Below are positions 36,398 to 44,921 of a stretch of DNA of 64,000 nucleotides, one piece after another; the stretch's first letter is position 1, and each line of letters opens with the position of its first letter. Source of the DNA: Bradyrhizobium sp. DOA9 (GTDB taxonomy: Bacteria > Pseudomonadota > Alphaproteobacteria > Rhizobiales > Xanthobacteraceae). Made by a program: the position numbers and the translations under genes. The stretch is from assembly GCF_000617845.2 (NCBI RefSeq), contig NZ_DF820425.1:3833725-3897724 (forward strand), read 5' to 3'. The notes under the pieces were generated by a model. It saw only the letters and a list, made by a program, of their open reading frames with translations, had not been told where the DNA came from and searched no databases.

Positions 36398-39340
36398 GTG
36401 CTTATCAAGCGAACACACCAGCGTTCCGATCGCCGCGGATCCGTCGCCGACTCGCTTGCGAGCCAGGGCGGAGGACTTGATCGCCGCACGTTCCTGCGTA
36501 AATCGGGCCTCGCCGGCGGCGCGCTCGCCGCGCTCGGGGCCATGCCGGTCGGCAATGTGCGCAAGGCGGAGGCGGCCGCAGCCGGCCCGCTCGCGGCCGG
36601 CGCCACCGTCAAGAAGAGCATCTGCACGCATTGTGCCGTGGGCTGCACGGTGACGGCGGAAGTGCTCAACGGGGTCTGGATCGGGCAGGAGCCGAGCTGG
36701 GATTCGCCGATCAACCGCGGCTCGCATTGCGCCAAGGGCGCCTCGGTGCGCGAGCTCGTGCACAGCGATCGCCGCCTGCGCTATCCGATGAAGCTGGTGA
36801 ACGGGCAGTGGACGCGCGTGTCGTGGGACATTGCGGTAAACGAGATCGGCGACAAGCTGCTGCAGGTTCGCGAGAAGTCGGGCAGCGATTCCGTCTATTG
36901 GCTCGGCTCGGCCAAGATGACCAACGAAGGGGCCTATTTGTTCCGCAAGTTCGGCGCGTTCTGGGGCACCAACAACACCGACCACCAGGCGCGGATCTGC
37001 CACTCCACCACCGTCACCGGCGTCGCCAATACCTGGGGCTACGGCGCGATGACGAACAGCATCAACGACATGCGCAACTCCAAGACGATGCTGTTCATCG
37101 GCAGCAACGCGGCGGAAGCGCATCCCGTCAGCATGCAGCACCTGCTCGAATCCAAGGAGATCAACAAGGCGAACTTCATCGTCTTCGATCCGCGCCTGAC
37201 CCGCACCGCTGCGCATGCCACCGAATATGTCCGCATCCGTCCCGGCACCGACATTCCCGTGCTCTACGGCATGATGTGGCACATCCTGAAGAACGGCTGG
37301 GAAGACAAGGAATTCATCGCCTCGCGCGTCTACGGTTTCGACGACCTGCGCAAGGAGGTCGAGAAATGGAATCCGCAGGAGGTCGAGCGCGTCACCGGCG
37401 TTCCCGCCGCGCAGCTCGAGCGCGTCGCCAAGACGTTTGCCACCGCCAAACCCGCGACCATCATCTGGTGCATGGGTCAGACCCAGCACACCGTCGGCAC
37501 CGCCAACGTGCGGGCGAGCTGCATCGCGCTGCTGATGACGGGCAATATCGGCAAGGCCGGGGCCGGCGCCAACATCCTGCGCGGCCATGACAACGTGCAG
37601 GGCGCGACCGATGTCGGCCTCGATATCGTGACCTTGCCGTTCTATTACGGCCTCGCGGAAGGCGCCTGGAAGCACTGGTCCCGGGTCTGGGAAGTCGACT
37701 ACGACTATCTCGTCTCCCGCTTCGACGAGAAGAAGCAGATGGAGACGCCAGGCATCCCGCTGACGCGCTGGTTCGACGCCGCGCTGTTGCCGAAGGCCGA
37801 CGTCGCGCAGAAGGACAACGTCAAGGCCGTGTTCGTGCAAGGCCACGCCAGCAACAGCATCACCCGCATTCCCGAATCGCTGAAGGGCCTGAAGGCGCTG
37901 GAGCTGCTGGTGATCGCCGATCCGCACCCGACCACCTGGGCGTCTCTGGCCGTCGAGGCCGGACGCAAGGACGGCGTCTATATTCTGCCCGTGGCGACGC
38001 AGTTCGAATGCACGGGTTCGCGCGTCGCCTCCAACCGCTCGATGCAGTGGGGCGAGCAGATCGTCAAGCCGATCTTCGAATCCAAGGACGACCTCGAGAT
38101 CATCTATTTGATGGCGAAGAAGCTCGGCTTCGCCGACAAGATGTTCAAGAACATCAAGGTCGAGAACAATCTCCCGGTCGCCGAGGACGTGCTGCGCGAG
38201 ATCAACCGTGGCAGCTGGTCGACTGGCTATTGCGGTCAGTCGCCGGAGCGCATCAAGGCGCACATGAAGAACCAGCACAAGTTCGACCTGGTGACGATGC
38301 GCGCGCCCAAGGACGATCCGGAAGTCGGCGGCGATTATTACGGCCTGCCCTGGCCGTGCTGGGGCTCGCCCGAGGTGAAGCATCCCGGCTCGCCGCTGCT
38401 CTACAACAACAATCTGCACGTCATGGACGGCGGCGGCGCATTCCGTCCGCGCTTCGGCATCGAGCGCGAGGAGAAGCTGCCGGACGGCACGACGCGCAAG
38501 GTGAGCCTGCTCGCCGACAAGTCCTTCTCCAAGGGCTCGGAGATCGAGGACGGCTATCCCGAGTTCACGCTGGCGAGCCTGAAGAAGCTCGGCTGGGACA
38601 AGGATCTCACCGAGGCCGAGATGGCGACGATCCAGCGGGTCAACCCGGCCAATCCGGATGCGGTGTCCTGGGCGCTCGACCTCTCCGGCGGCATTCAGCG
38701 CGTCGCGCTGAAGCACGGCTGCGTGCCGTTCGGCAACGGCAAGGCGCGCATGAACGCGTTCGGTCTGCCGGATCCGATCCCGGTGCATCGCGAGCCGATC
38801 TACACGCCGCGCGTCGACCTCGTCGAGAAATATCCGACCTTGCCCGACGCCAAGCAGTTCCGCCTGCCCAACATCGGCTTCTCGGTGCAGAAGGCGGCGG
38901 TGGAGAAGGGGATCGCCAAGCAGTTCCCGCTGATCCTGTCCTCCGGGCGTCTGGTCGAATACGAAGGCGGCGGCGAGGAAACCCGCACCAATCCGTGGCT
39001 TGCCGAATTGCAGCAGGACATGTTCATCGAGATCAGCCCGGCTGACGCCGCCGATCGCGGCATCAAGGACGGCGGCTGGGTCTGGGTGAGCGGCGCCGAG
39101 AACAACTCGCGGGCCAAGATGAAGGCGCTGGTGACCGAACGCGTCGGCAAGGGCGTCGCCTGGATGCCGTTCCATTTCGGCGGCTGGCTCGGCGGCAACG
39201 ATTTGCGGAAGAACTATCCCGCCGGCACCGATCCGATCGTGCTTGGCGAGAGCGCCAACACGATCACGAGTTACGGCTACGATCCTGCAACCGGCATGCA
39301 GGAGCCGAAGGTCACGCTTTGTCAGATCGTCGCAGCCTGA
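36398..39340 (+). CDS. fdhA: Formate dehydrogenase alpha subunit (Mo/W-bisMGD)
   Basis: This 980-residue catalytic subunit oxidises formate to CO2 in the periplasm. It has a Tat motif (RRTFLRKSG, arginines 29 and 30), an N-terminal 4Fe-4S site (Cys76, Cys79, Cys83, Cys111), and an active-site cysteine, Cys201 in HQARICHSTTV, where E. coli FdnG has selenocysteine. Downstream, the DMRNSKTMLFIGSN and GDYYGLPWPCWGSPEVKHPG blocks fit the FdnG/FdoG branch. The GTG start at 36398 follows GGGAGG 7-12 bases upstream. It is followed by the beta and gamma genes, giving a membrane-attached trimer that feeds electrons to the quinone pool. Confidence 0.93.
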   Translation: MLIKRTHQRSDRRGSVADSLASQGGGLDRRTFLRKSGLAGGALAALGAMPVGNVRKAEAAAAGPLAAGATVKKSICTHCAVGCTVTAEVLNGVWIGQEPSWDSPINRGSHCAKGASVRELVHSDRRLRYPMKLVNGQWTRVSWDIAVNEIGDKLLQVREKSGSDSVYWLGSAKMTNEGAYLFRKFGAFWGTNNTDHQARICHSTTVTGVANTWGYGAMTNSINDMRNSKTMLFIGSNAAEAHPVSMQHLLESKEINKANFIVFDPRLTRTAAHATEYVRIRPGTDIPVLYGMMWHILKNGWEDKEFIASRVYGFDDLRKEVEKWNPQEVERVTGVPAAQLERVAKTFATAKPATIIWCMGQTQHTVGTANVRASCIALLMTGNIGKAGAGANILRGHDNVQGATDVGLDIVTLPFYYGLAEGAWKHWSRVWEVDYDYLVSRFDEKKQMETPGIPLTRWFDAALLPKADVAQKDNVKAVFVQGHASNSITRIPESLKGLKALELLVIADPHPTTWASLAVEAGRKDGVYILPVATQFECTGSRVASNRSMQWGEQIVKPIFESKDDLEIIYLMAKKLGFADKMFKNIKVENNLPVAEDVLREINRGSWSTGYCGQSPERIKAHMKNQHKFDLVTMRAPKDDPEVGGDYYGLPWPCWGSPEVKHPGSPLLYNNNLHVMDGGGAFRPRFGIEREEKLPDGTTRKVSLLADKSFSKGSEIEDGYPEFTLASLKKLGWDKDLTEAEMATIQRVNPANPDAVSWALDLSGGIQRVALKHGCVPFGNGKARMNAFGLPDPIPVHREPIYTPRVDLVEKYPTLPDAKQFRLPNIGFSVQKAAVEKGIAKQFPLILSSGRLVEYEGGGEETRTNPWLAELQQDMFIEISPADAADRGIKDGGWVWVSGAENNSRAKMKALVTERVGKGVAWMPFHFGGWLGGNDLRKNYPAGTDPIVLGESANTITSYGYDPATGMQEPKVTLCQIVAA

Positions 39341-39353
39341 GAGGAGCACGCAC

Positions 39354-39950
39354 ATGGCTCGAATGAAATTTCTCTGCGACGCTGATCGCTGCATCGAGTG
39401 CAACGCCTGCGTCACCGCCTGCAAGAACGAGCACGAGGTGCCCTGGGGCATCAACCGGCGGCGCGTCGTCACCATCAACGACGGCAAGCCGGGCGAGCGC
39501 TCGATCTCGATGGCCTGCATGCACTGCACGGACGCGCCCTGCGCGGCGGTGTGTCCGGTGAACTGCTTCTACACCACGGCCGATGCCGTGGTGCTGCACT
39601 CCAAGGACCTCTGCATCGGCTGCGGCTATTGCTTCTACGCCTGTCCGTTCGGCGCGCCGCAATATCCGAAGGTCGGAAACTTCGGCTCGCGCGGCAAGAT
39701 GGACAAGTGCACCTATTGCGCCGGCGGCCCGGAGACCGACGGCAGCAAGGAGGAATACGAGAAATACGGTGCGAACCGGCTGGCCGAAGGCAAGCTGCCG
39801 CTGTGTGCCGAGATGTGCTCGACCAAGTCCTTGCTCGCCGGCGACGGCGAGATCATCGCGCAGATCTACAAGGAGCGCGTCATGAAGCGCGGCTATGGCT
39901 CGGGTGCGTGGGGCTGGAAGACCGCCTATCGCGAGACAATCGAGTCCTGA
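39354..39950 (+). CDS. fdhB: Formate dehydrogenase beta subunit (4Fe-4S electron transfer)
   Basis: This 198-residue protein has four cysteine clusters for 4Fe-4S centres: CIECNACVTACKNEH, CMHCTDAPCAAVCP, CIGCGYCFYACPFG, and the split CTYC with CAEMC. It carries electrons from the alpha subunit to the gamma cytochrome b. It lacks its own signal and should be exported with the alpha subunit. The ATG at 39354 follows GAGGAG 8-13 bases upstream. It is 13 bases after the alpha gene. Confidence 0.93.
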   Translation: MARMKFLCDADRCIECNACVTACKNEHEVPWGINRRRVVTINDGKPGERSISMACMHCTDAPCAAVCPVNCFYTTADAVVLHSKDLCIGCGYCFYACPFGAPQYPKVGNFGSRGKMDKCTYCAGGPETDGSKEEYEKYGANRLAEGKLPLCAEMCSTKSLLAGDGEIIAQIYKERVMKRGYGSGAWGWKTAYRETIES

Positions 39951-39990
39951 CGTGGGCAGTCGACGGGCGCGCAAGACCGGGGAGGACGTG

Positions 39991-40992
39991 ATGGCGTCGT
40001 TTGGAAGGTTCATTCGTCTGGCGCTGGGCGCCTGGGCGCTGCTTCTGTTGGTGAGCATGGCGTCCGCGAGCGCTCAGCAGGTCAATCCGACCGCGAGCTC
40101 GGTCAAGGAGCAGCAGCTCCTGCAGGAGCTCAACCGGATCCAGGGCCGCGTCAGCATTCCCGATCAGCGCTCCGGCGTGCTCGAGCAGCCGCAGGGGCGG
40201 GAGTGGCGGGACTTCCGCAACGTGACGCTGCGCTGGATCGGCGGCATCGCCATCCTCGGCATGATCGCGGCCATCGTGATCTTCTATCTCAAGGTGGGGA
40301 TGGTGCGCCTCGAAGCCGGACGGTCCGGCCGCACCATCGTGCGCTTCAACGCCTTCGAGCGCTTCGTGCACTGGCTGACGGCGACCTGTTTCATCGTGCT
40401 GGCCATTTCCGGGCTGAACATCACGTTCGGCCGGCCGCTCCTGCTGCCGCTGATCGGTTTCGAGGCGTTCTCGGAATGGTCGCAATGGGCCAAGTACGCG
40501 CACAATTATCTGAGCTTCCCGTTCACGCTCGGCGTCGTCCTGATCTTCCTGATGTGGATCGGCGGCAATATCCCGAACAAGGTGGATATCGAATGGGCCA
40601 GGCGCGGCGGCGGACTGATCGGACATGACCATCCGCCGGCCTATCGCTTCAACGGCGGCCAGAAGATGATCTACTGGATCGTCGTGATCGGCGGCGGACT
40701 GGTCGCAGCGTCGGGTTACGCGCTGATGTTCCCGTTCTACGGCACCGGGATCGAGGGCATGCAAATGGCCCAGATCGTTCACTCGATCGTGGGGGTGCTG
40801 TTCGTCGCGGCGATGATCGGGCACATCTATATCGGCACCATCGGCATGGAAGGTGCGTTCGCGGCCATGGGCTCGGGCGAAGTCGACGTCAACTGGGCGC
40901 GCGAGCACCACAGCCTCTGGCTCGACGAGCAGATGGCGCGAACGGGACCGAACGACGGGCCGCGGCAACCCGCACCCGCGGCGGCAGAGTAG
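39991..40992 (+). CDS. fdhC: Formate dehydrogenase gamma subunit (cytochrome b)
   Basis: This 333-residue inner-membrane protein has a signal-like N-terminus (residues 1-29) and a periplasmic stretch, then about four to five membrane segments. Haem-ligand histidines are seen in RFVHWLTA, AKYAHNYLSFP, QIVHSIVG and GHIYIG. It passes electrons to quinone. The ATG at 39991 is supported by GGGGAGGA. A hairpin with TCTTT follows and ends the operon. Confidence 0.88.
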   Translation: MASFGRFIRLALGAWALLLLVSMASASAQQVNPTASSVKEQQLLQELNRIQGRVSIPDQRSGVLEQPQGREWRDFRNVTLRWIGGIAILGMIAAIVIFYLKVGMVRLEAGRSGRTIVRFNAFERFVHWLTATCFIVLAISGLNITFGRPLLLPLIGFEAFSEWSQWAKYAHNYLSFPFTLGVVLIFLMWIGGNIPNKVDIEWARRGGGLIGHDHPPAYRFNGGQKMIYWIVVIGGGLVAASGYALMFPFYGTGIEGMQMAQIVHSIVGVLFVAAMIGHIYIGTIGMEGAFAAMGSGEVDVNWAREHHSLWLDEQMARTGPNDGPRQPAPAAAE

Positions 40993-41012
40993 GGCGGTTC
41001 TTGCGCGGCCGG

Positions 41013-41036
41013 GCCGGCCTACCGGGCCGGCTCTTT
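41013..41036 (+). terminator. Terminator of the formate dehydrogenase operon
   Basis: GCCGGCC at 41013-41019 and GGCCGGC at 41025-41031 form a perfect 7-base stem with a 5-base loop and are followed by TCTTT. It lies 20 bases after the gamma-subunit stop and also overlaps the end of the converging small gene, so it could serve both. Confidence 0.6.
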
Positions 41037-41222
41037 CGCGAACAAGACGGAGCGGTCCTGCAGCTCCTGCTCGGGAAGCTTGTCGGCCTTTCCCGTCTGC
41101 ATGTCTTGAATGGACGCCATGCCGGGCTGCCCGACATGAGGCACTGCATGCGGCCTGAACACGCTGTTGGCCGCACCGGCGAGAAGCATGGCTGCAATAA
41201 GCGAGAGCATGAGGAGTTTCAT
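41019..41222 (-). CDS. Small exported hypothetical protein
   Basis: This 67-residue protein has a signal peptide (MKLLMLSLIAAMLLAGAA, cleavage near residue 18) and a polar mature part containing GQPGMASIQDMQTG and LPEQELQDRS. I do not recognise a family. A GGAG site 7-10 bases upstream of the ATG supports the start. It converges with the formate dehydrogenase operon and its stop lies inside that operon's terminator hairpin. Confidence 0.6.
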   Translation of the reverse strand: MKLLMLSLIAAMLLAGAANSVFRPHAVPHVGQPGMASIQDMQTGKADKLPEQELQDRSVLFAKEPAR

Positions 41223-41480
41223 GCGCGTCTCCGTCTGCCATCTCCACCCGCCACGATGAATACATCCGGCTCGTCAAACCCGATGTGAGCCGCTTCACAG
41301 CGATGGGTTCCACCTGCGGGCTCCCCGGCGACCGTCAACTTCGTCGTCGAAGTGGATATCTGCTTGCCAATGCAAGCGCCTCATCCCGCACCGGCACTGC
41401 GATCGGCTGAGACGGAATTCTTCCATCAAGCCAGCCATTTGGCCCGCATTTCGCCGGCTCGTCAGGCGCCGGCGCGAAAC
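41223..41480. other. Gene-free upstream part of the nickel-transport promoter region
   Basis: With the regulatory sites that follow, this makes a 324-base spacer between divergent genes. I see no open frame with start and codon pattern, and no cobalamin or nickel riboswitch conserved core. An activator site would be expected here if the downstream sigma54 promoter is real. Confidence 0.45.
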
Positions 41481-41496
41481 TGGTCCGGCTCTTGCT
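41481..41496 (+). promoter_or_regulatory. Candidate sigma54 (-24/-12) promoter for nickel transport
   Basis: TGG-T-CCG-GCTC-TTGCT matches the RpoN pattern TGGCACG-N4-TTGCW with correct spacing: TGG at -24 and TTGCT at -12, with C-to-T and A-to-C differences. Counting gives a transcription start near 41507, inside the NikR-type operator. Confidence 0.5.
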
Positions 41497-41501
41497 CTTG
41501 C

Positions 41502-41533
41502 CAGTATGAGAGATTTTGGTAAACGTCATACTG
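41502..41533 (+). promoter_or_regulatory. NikR-type nickel operator
   Basis: GTATGA (41504-41509), 16 bases and TCATAC (41526-41531) reproduce exactly the operator architecture of E. coli NikR (GTATGA-N16-TCATAC). The dyad extends one pair-step more on each side (CAGTATGA / TCATACTG). It ends 13 bases before the nickel permease start, overlapping the predicted transcription start, so nickel-loaded NikR should repress. No nikR gene is in the window. Confidence 0.85.
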
Positions 41534-41546
41534 TAAAGGCGGGCGA

Positions 41547-42626
41547 ATGGAACGAGCAGCGGTGCGGACTTTGCGGGCGGTCGAGCCCGGAACGGCGGTG
41601 CTGCTTGGCGGGCTCGTCGCCGCCAACCTCGCCGCATGGGCGTGGGCCTTCACGCTGTTCGGCGAGCGGCCGACGGTGATGGCGACCGCCTTGCTGGCCT
41701 GGGTGTTCGGCCTGCGTCACGCCGTCGACGCCGACCACATTGCCGCGATCGACAACGTCGTGCGCAAGCTGATGCACGGGGGTGAAACGCCGCGCAGCGT
41801 CGGCCTCTATTTCGCGCTCGGCCATTCCACCGTGGTGGTGGTGGCGACCTTGCTGCTGGCACTGGGCGTCGTGAGCCTTGGCGGCGACAGCCTGCTCAAG
41901 GAGGTCGGAGGCCTCGTCGGCACCTCGGTCTCGGCGCTGTTCCTGCTCGCGGTCGCCGCGATCAATCTCGTCATTTTCGCCGGCTTGTGGCGGACGTTTC
42001 GCGCGGCGCGGGAGCAGGGCGTTCACGATGCTGCGCAACTTGATGCGCTGCTTGCCAGCCGCGGCGTGCTGGCGCGGCTGCTCGGCCCGATGTTCCGCCT
42101 GGTGACGAAGCCCTGGCACATGTACCCGCTCGGCTTCCTGTTCGGCCTCGGCTTCGACACTGCGACGGAGATCAGCCTGCTCAGCATCTCCGCCAGCGAA
42201 GCCGCGCGCGGCGCCTCGCTCGCCGATGTGCTGGTTTTCCCCGCGCTGTTCGCTGCCGGCATGGCGCTGGTCGACACGGCCGATTCCGCGCTGATGGTGA
42301 GCGCCTATCGCTGGGCCTTCGTCGATCCCTTGCGCAAGCTCTGGTACAATCTCACGATCACCGGCGCCTCCGTGGCGGTCGCGCTGTTCATCGGCGGGAT
42401 CGAGGCGCTCGGCCTGATCAGCGACCGGCTCGGCCTCTCCGGCGGCGCATGGGCGCTGGTCGAGGATCTCAACGAATCGCTTGCCAATGTCGGCTTCGTC
42501 GTGATCGCGCTGTTCGCGGCCGCATGGCTCGTCTCGGTCGTGCTCTATCGCCGCATGTTCGCGAATGGCCGTCGCCGCGCCGGCACGAAAGTTTTGGAAT
42601 GTGCCGATGCGACCGAGGCGGCCTGA
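41547..42626 (+). CDS. hupN: High-affinity nickel permease (HoxN/HupN/NixA family)
   Basis: This 359-residue protein has about eight membrane segments and the defining NiCoT motif HAVDADHIAAIDN (HX4DH, residues about 58-70). It also has the second and third signatures YFALGHSTVVV and LGFLFGLGFDTATEI. These mark nickel/cobalt permeases that supply metal for [NiFe]-hydrogenase. A perfect NikR operator and a candidate sigma54 promoter precede it, so control by nickel and by the hydrogenase activator is likely. The TonB receptor gene overlaps its 3' end by 20 bases. Confidence 0.92.
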   Translation: MERAAVRTLRAVEPGTAVLLGGLVAANLAAWAWAFTLFGERPTVMATALLAWVFGLRHAVDADHIAAIDNVVRKLMHGGETPRSVGLYFALGHSTVVVVATLLLALGVVSLGGDSLLKEVGGLVGTSVSALFLLAVAAINLVIFAGLWRTFRAAREQGVHDAAQLDALLASRGVLARLLGPMFRLVTKPWHMYPLGFLFGLGFDTATEISLLSISASEAARGASLADVLVFPALFAAGMALVDTADSALMVSAYRWAFVDPLRKLWYNLTITGASVAVALFIGGIEALGLISDRLGLSGGAWALVEDLNESLANVGFVVIALFAAAWLVSVVLYRRMFANGRRRAGTKVLECADATEAA

Positions 42627-44919
42627 GCCCGGTCGTCGCGGCGGCGCTTTGACGGCACTTTCGGTCTTGGCGCTGCTCGCGGATGACGGCCGCGCCTTTG
42701 CACAGAGCAATAGCGCCTCACGCGAGCTGCCGCCGATCGAGGTCAGTGGCGGCGCCGCGCCCGGGCGCAAGATGCCGGTCGCATCGCGCCGTATCGGCAG
42801 ACCGACCGCGGCCGGCCGCCGCATCTTCGTGGCTCCCGCAACGATGCAGGCGGCGGATCCGCGCAGTGCCGGCTCGGGTGCAAAGGCTGCAGCCGGCATG
42901 GCCAGCGAGATCACCGTTTCCGGCGAGGAGATCAACGCGCGCCCTTTCACGCGGCCGGGCGAGGTGCTCGAGGCCGTGCCGGGTCTGATCGTGACGCAGC
43001 ATTCCGGCGAAGGCAAAGCCAACCAGTATTTCCTGCGCGGTTACAATCTCGACCACGGGACCGATCTGGCGATCATCGTCGACGGCGTCCCCGTCAACAT
43101 GCGCACCCACGCCCACGGCCAGGGCTATGCCGATCTCAACTGGCTGATCCCGGAGACCATCGCCGCAATGGACGTGCGCAAGGGACCTTACTTCGCCGAC
43201 GAAGGCGACTTCGCCTCGGTCGGAAGCGTTCACATCGGCCTGATCGACAGCACCCGGAGGCTGGCGCAGGCGAGCGCCGGCAGCTTCGGTTACCGCCGTC
43301 TGCTCGGCATGGATTCCGCGAAGGTCGGCGACGGTTCAATCCTGGTGGCCGGCGAGATCGGCACCTACGACGGCCCCTGGGACAATCCGGACAATGTGCG
43401 AAAGCTCAACGGCCTCGTACGCTACAGCCAGGGTACCGCGACCGACGGCGCATCCGTCACCGGCATGGCCTACGTCAACAAATGGAATTCGACCGACCAG
43501 GTGCCGCAGCGCGCCATCACGGGCGGCCTGCTCGGCCGCCACGGTTCGGAAGATCCGAGCGACGGCGGCCATGCCAACCGTTTTGCGCTGTCCGGGCGCA
43601 TCGCGCAGACCGATGACGCGGGGGCGTGGAAAGCCAACGCCTATCTGGTGAAGAGCCAGCTCGACCTCTTCAACAATTTCACCTACGTCCTCGACGATCC
43701 GGTGCTCGGCGACCAATTCCACCAGCACGACGACCGCGTGATGGCGGGCGCCAACGTCTCGCGCACGCTGAACGGCTCCCTTGCCGGCCTGCCGATGCAG
43801 ACCACCTTCGGTCTGCAATCGCGCTATGATGCGGTCGACCTCGCGCTCACCAACACGTTCCAGCGCGGCTTCATCGGCAATATCCGCAGCGACAAGGTCG
43901 GCGAGGGCAGCGTCGGGGTCTATGCCGAAAACACGGTGCGCTGGACCGACTGGCTCAGGACGACATTGGGCTGGCGCGGCGATTATTACGCCGCCGACGT
44001 CACTTCTCTGTTCAACGCCGCAAATTCCGGCCGCACTGACGCCGCGCTCGGCAGCCCGAAATTCAGGATGGTGCTTGGTCCGTTCAACCAGACCGAATTC
44101 TTCCTCGGTGCCGGCTACGGCATGCACTCCAACGATGCCCGCGGCGCGACCACGACGGAAGATCCCGCCGATCCCGCGACACGGCTGACGCCGTCGCCGC
44201 TCCTGGTGCGCACCAGAGGCGCGGAGATCGGTGTTCGCAGCGGGATCGTTCCCGGCCTCGACAGCTCTCTCAGCCTCTTCATCCTGGACCAGGATTCCGA
44301 GATCCTGTTCTCCGGCGATGCCGGCGATACGTCGGCAACCCGCGCCAGCCGCCGCTACGGCTTCGAGTGGACCAACCATTACCGGCCGCGGTCCTGGATC
44401 GACATCGATGCCGATCTCGCAATGACGCATGCGCGCTTCCGCGGCCATGACGACGAGCAGGCCGCGGTCTATGCCTCGCTCGCCGGCTATCCCGAGGCAC
44501 AGATCGGCAATGCACCCGGCAACTACATTCCCAACGCCCCGGCAATGGTGGCATCGGCCGGAATAACGCTCGGCGAGAAGACCGGCTGGTTCGGCAGCGC
44601 GCGCTGGCGCTACATCGGCTCACGCCCGCTGACGGAGGACAATGCGTTCCGCTCGCGGCCGACCGGCATCGTCAACGCACGGATCGGCTACCGCGCCGAG
44701 AACGGCTGGCGCATCCAGTTCGACGTGCTCAATCTCTTCAACAGCAAGGCGGACCAGATCACCTATGCCTACGGCTCGCTCTTGAAGACGGACACGCTCT
44801 ACAATCTCTGCGCAGCCAATGCCGCCCCGGCCGCCGTCTGCCGGAACGGCGTCATGGACTATGTGTTGCACCCGGTCGAGCCGATGGCCTTTCGGGTCAG
44901 CATTGCAGCGAGCTTCTAA
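42607..44919 (+). CDS. TonB-dependent receptor, probable nickel uptake
   Basis: This 770-residue outer-membrane receptor has a signal peptide (residues about 1-35, ending RAFAQS), a plug domain at about residues 100-210 (VLEAVPGLIVTQHSGEGKAN, then YFLRGYNLDHGTD) and a beta-barrel ending in the aromatic signature FRVSIAASF. A histidine motif, MRTHAHGQGYADLNW, lies in the plug. The ATG at 42607 is chosen because it sits 20 bases inside the nickel permease gene with GGAA upstream, implying coupling and cotranscription. Nickel, or a nickel chelate, is the inferred ligand. Confidence 0.83.
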   Translation: MRPRRPEPGRRGGALTALSVLALLADDGRAFAQSNSASRELPPIEVSGGAAPGRKMPVASRRIGRPTAAGRRIFVAPATMQAADPRSAGSGAKAAAGMASEITVSGEEINARPFTRPGEVLEAVPGLIVTQHSGEGKANQYFLRGYNLDHGTDLAIIVDGVPVNMRTHAHGQGYADLNWLIPETIAAMDVRKGPYFADEGDFASVGSVHIGLIDSTRRLAQASAGSFGYRRLLGMDSAKVGDGSILVAGEIGTYDGPWDNPDNVRKLNGLVRYSQGTATDGASVTGMAYVNKWNSTDQVPQRAITGGLLGRHGSEDPSDGGHANRFALSGRIAQTDDAGAWKANAYLVKSQLDLFNNFTYVLDDPVLGDQFHQHDDRVMAGANVSRTLNGSLAGLPMQTTFGLQSRYDAVDLALTNTFQRGFIGNIRSDKVGEGSVGVYAENTVRWTDWLRTTLGWRGDYYAADVTSLFNAANSGRTDAALGSPKFRMVLGPFNQTEFFLGAGYGMHSNDARGATTTEDPADPATRLTPSPLLVRTRGAEIGVRSGIVPGLDSSLSLFILDQDSEILFSGDAGDTSATRASRRYGFEWTNHYRPRSWIDIDADLAMTHARFRGHDDEQAAVYASLAGYPEAQIGNAPGNYIPNAPAMVASAGITLGEKTGWFGSARWRYIGSRPLTEDNAFRSRPTGIVNARIGYRAENGWRIQFDVLNLFNSKADQITYAYGSLLKTDTLYNLCAANAAPAAVCRNGVMDYVLHPVEPMAFRVSIAASF

Positions 44920-44921
44920 CC

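Noticed and set aside
36998..37000. Selenocysteine at the formate dehydrogenase active site
   Set aside because: The codon is TGC (Cys201), not TGA, and no SECIS-like element is needed.
36371..39529. Very long open frame antisense to the formate dehydrogenase alpha gene
   Set aside because: It is a high-GC shadow frame; its translation is biased toward Arg, Asp, His and Ala with no domain, while the sense frame is a clear enzyme.
41223..41546. Cobalamin or nickel riboswitch ahead of the permease and TonB receptor genes
   Set aside because: No B12-box core or NiCo-type helical junction is visible; the NikR operator explains metal control.
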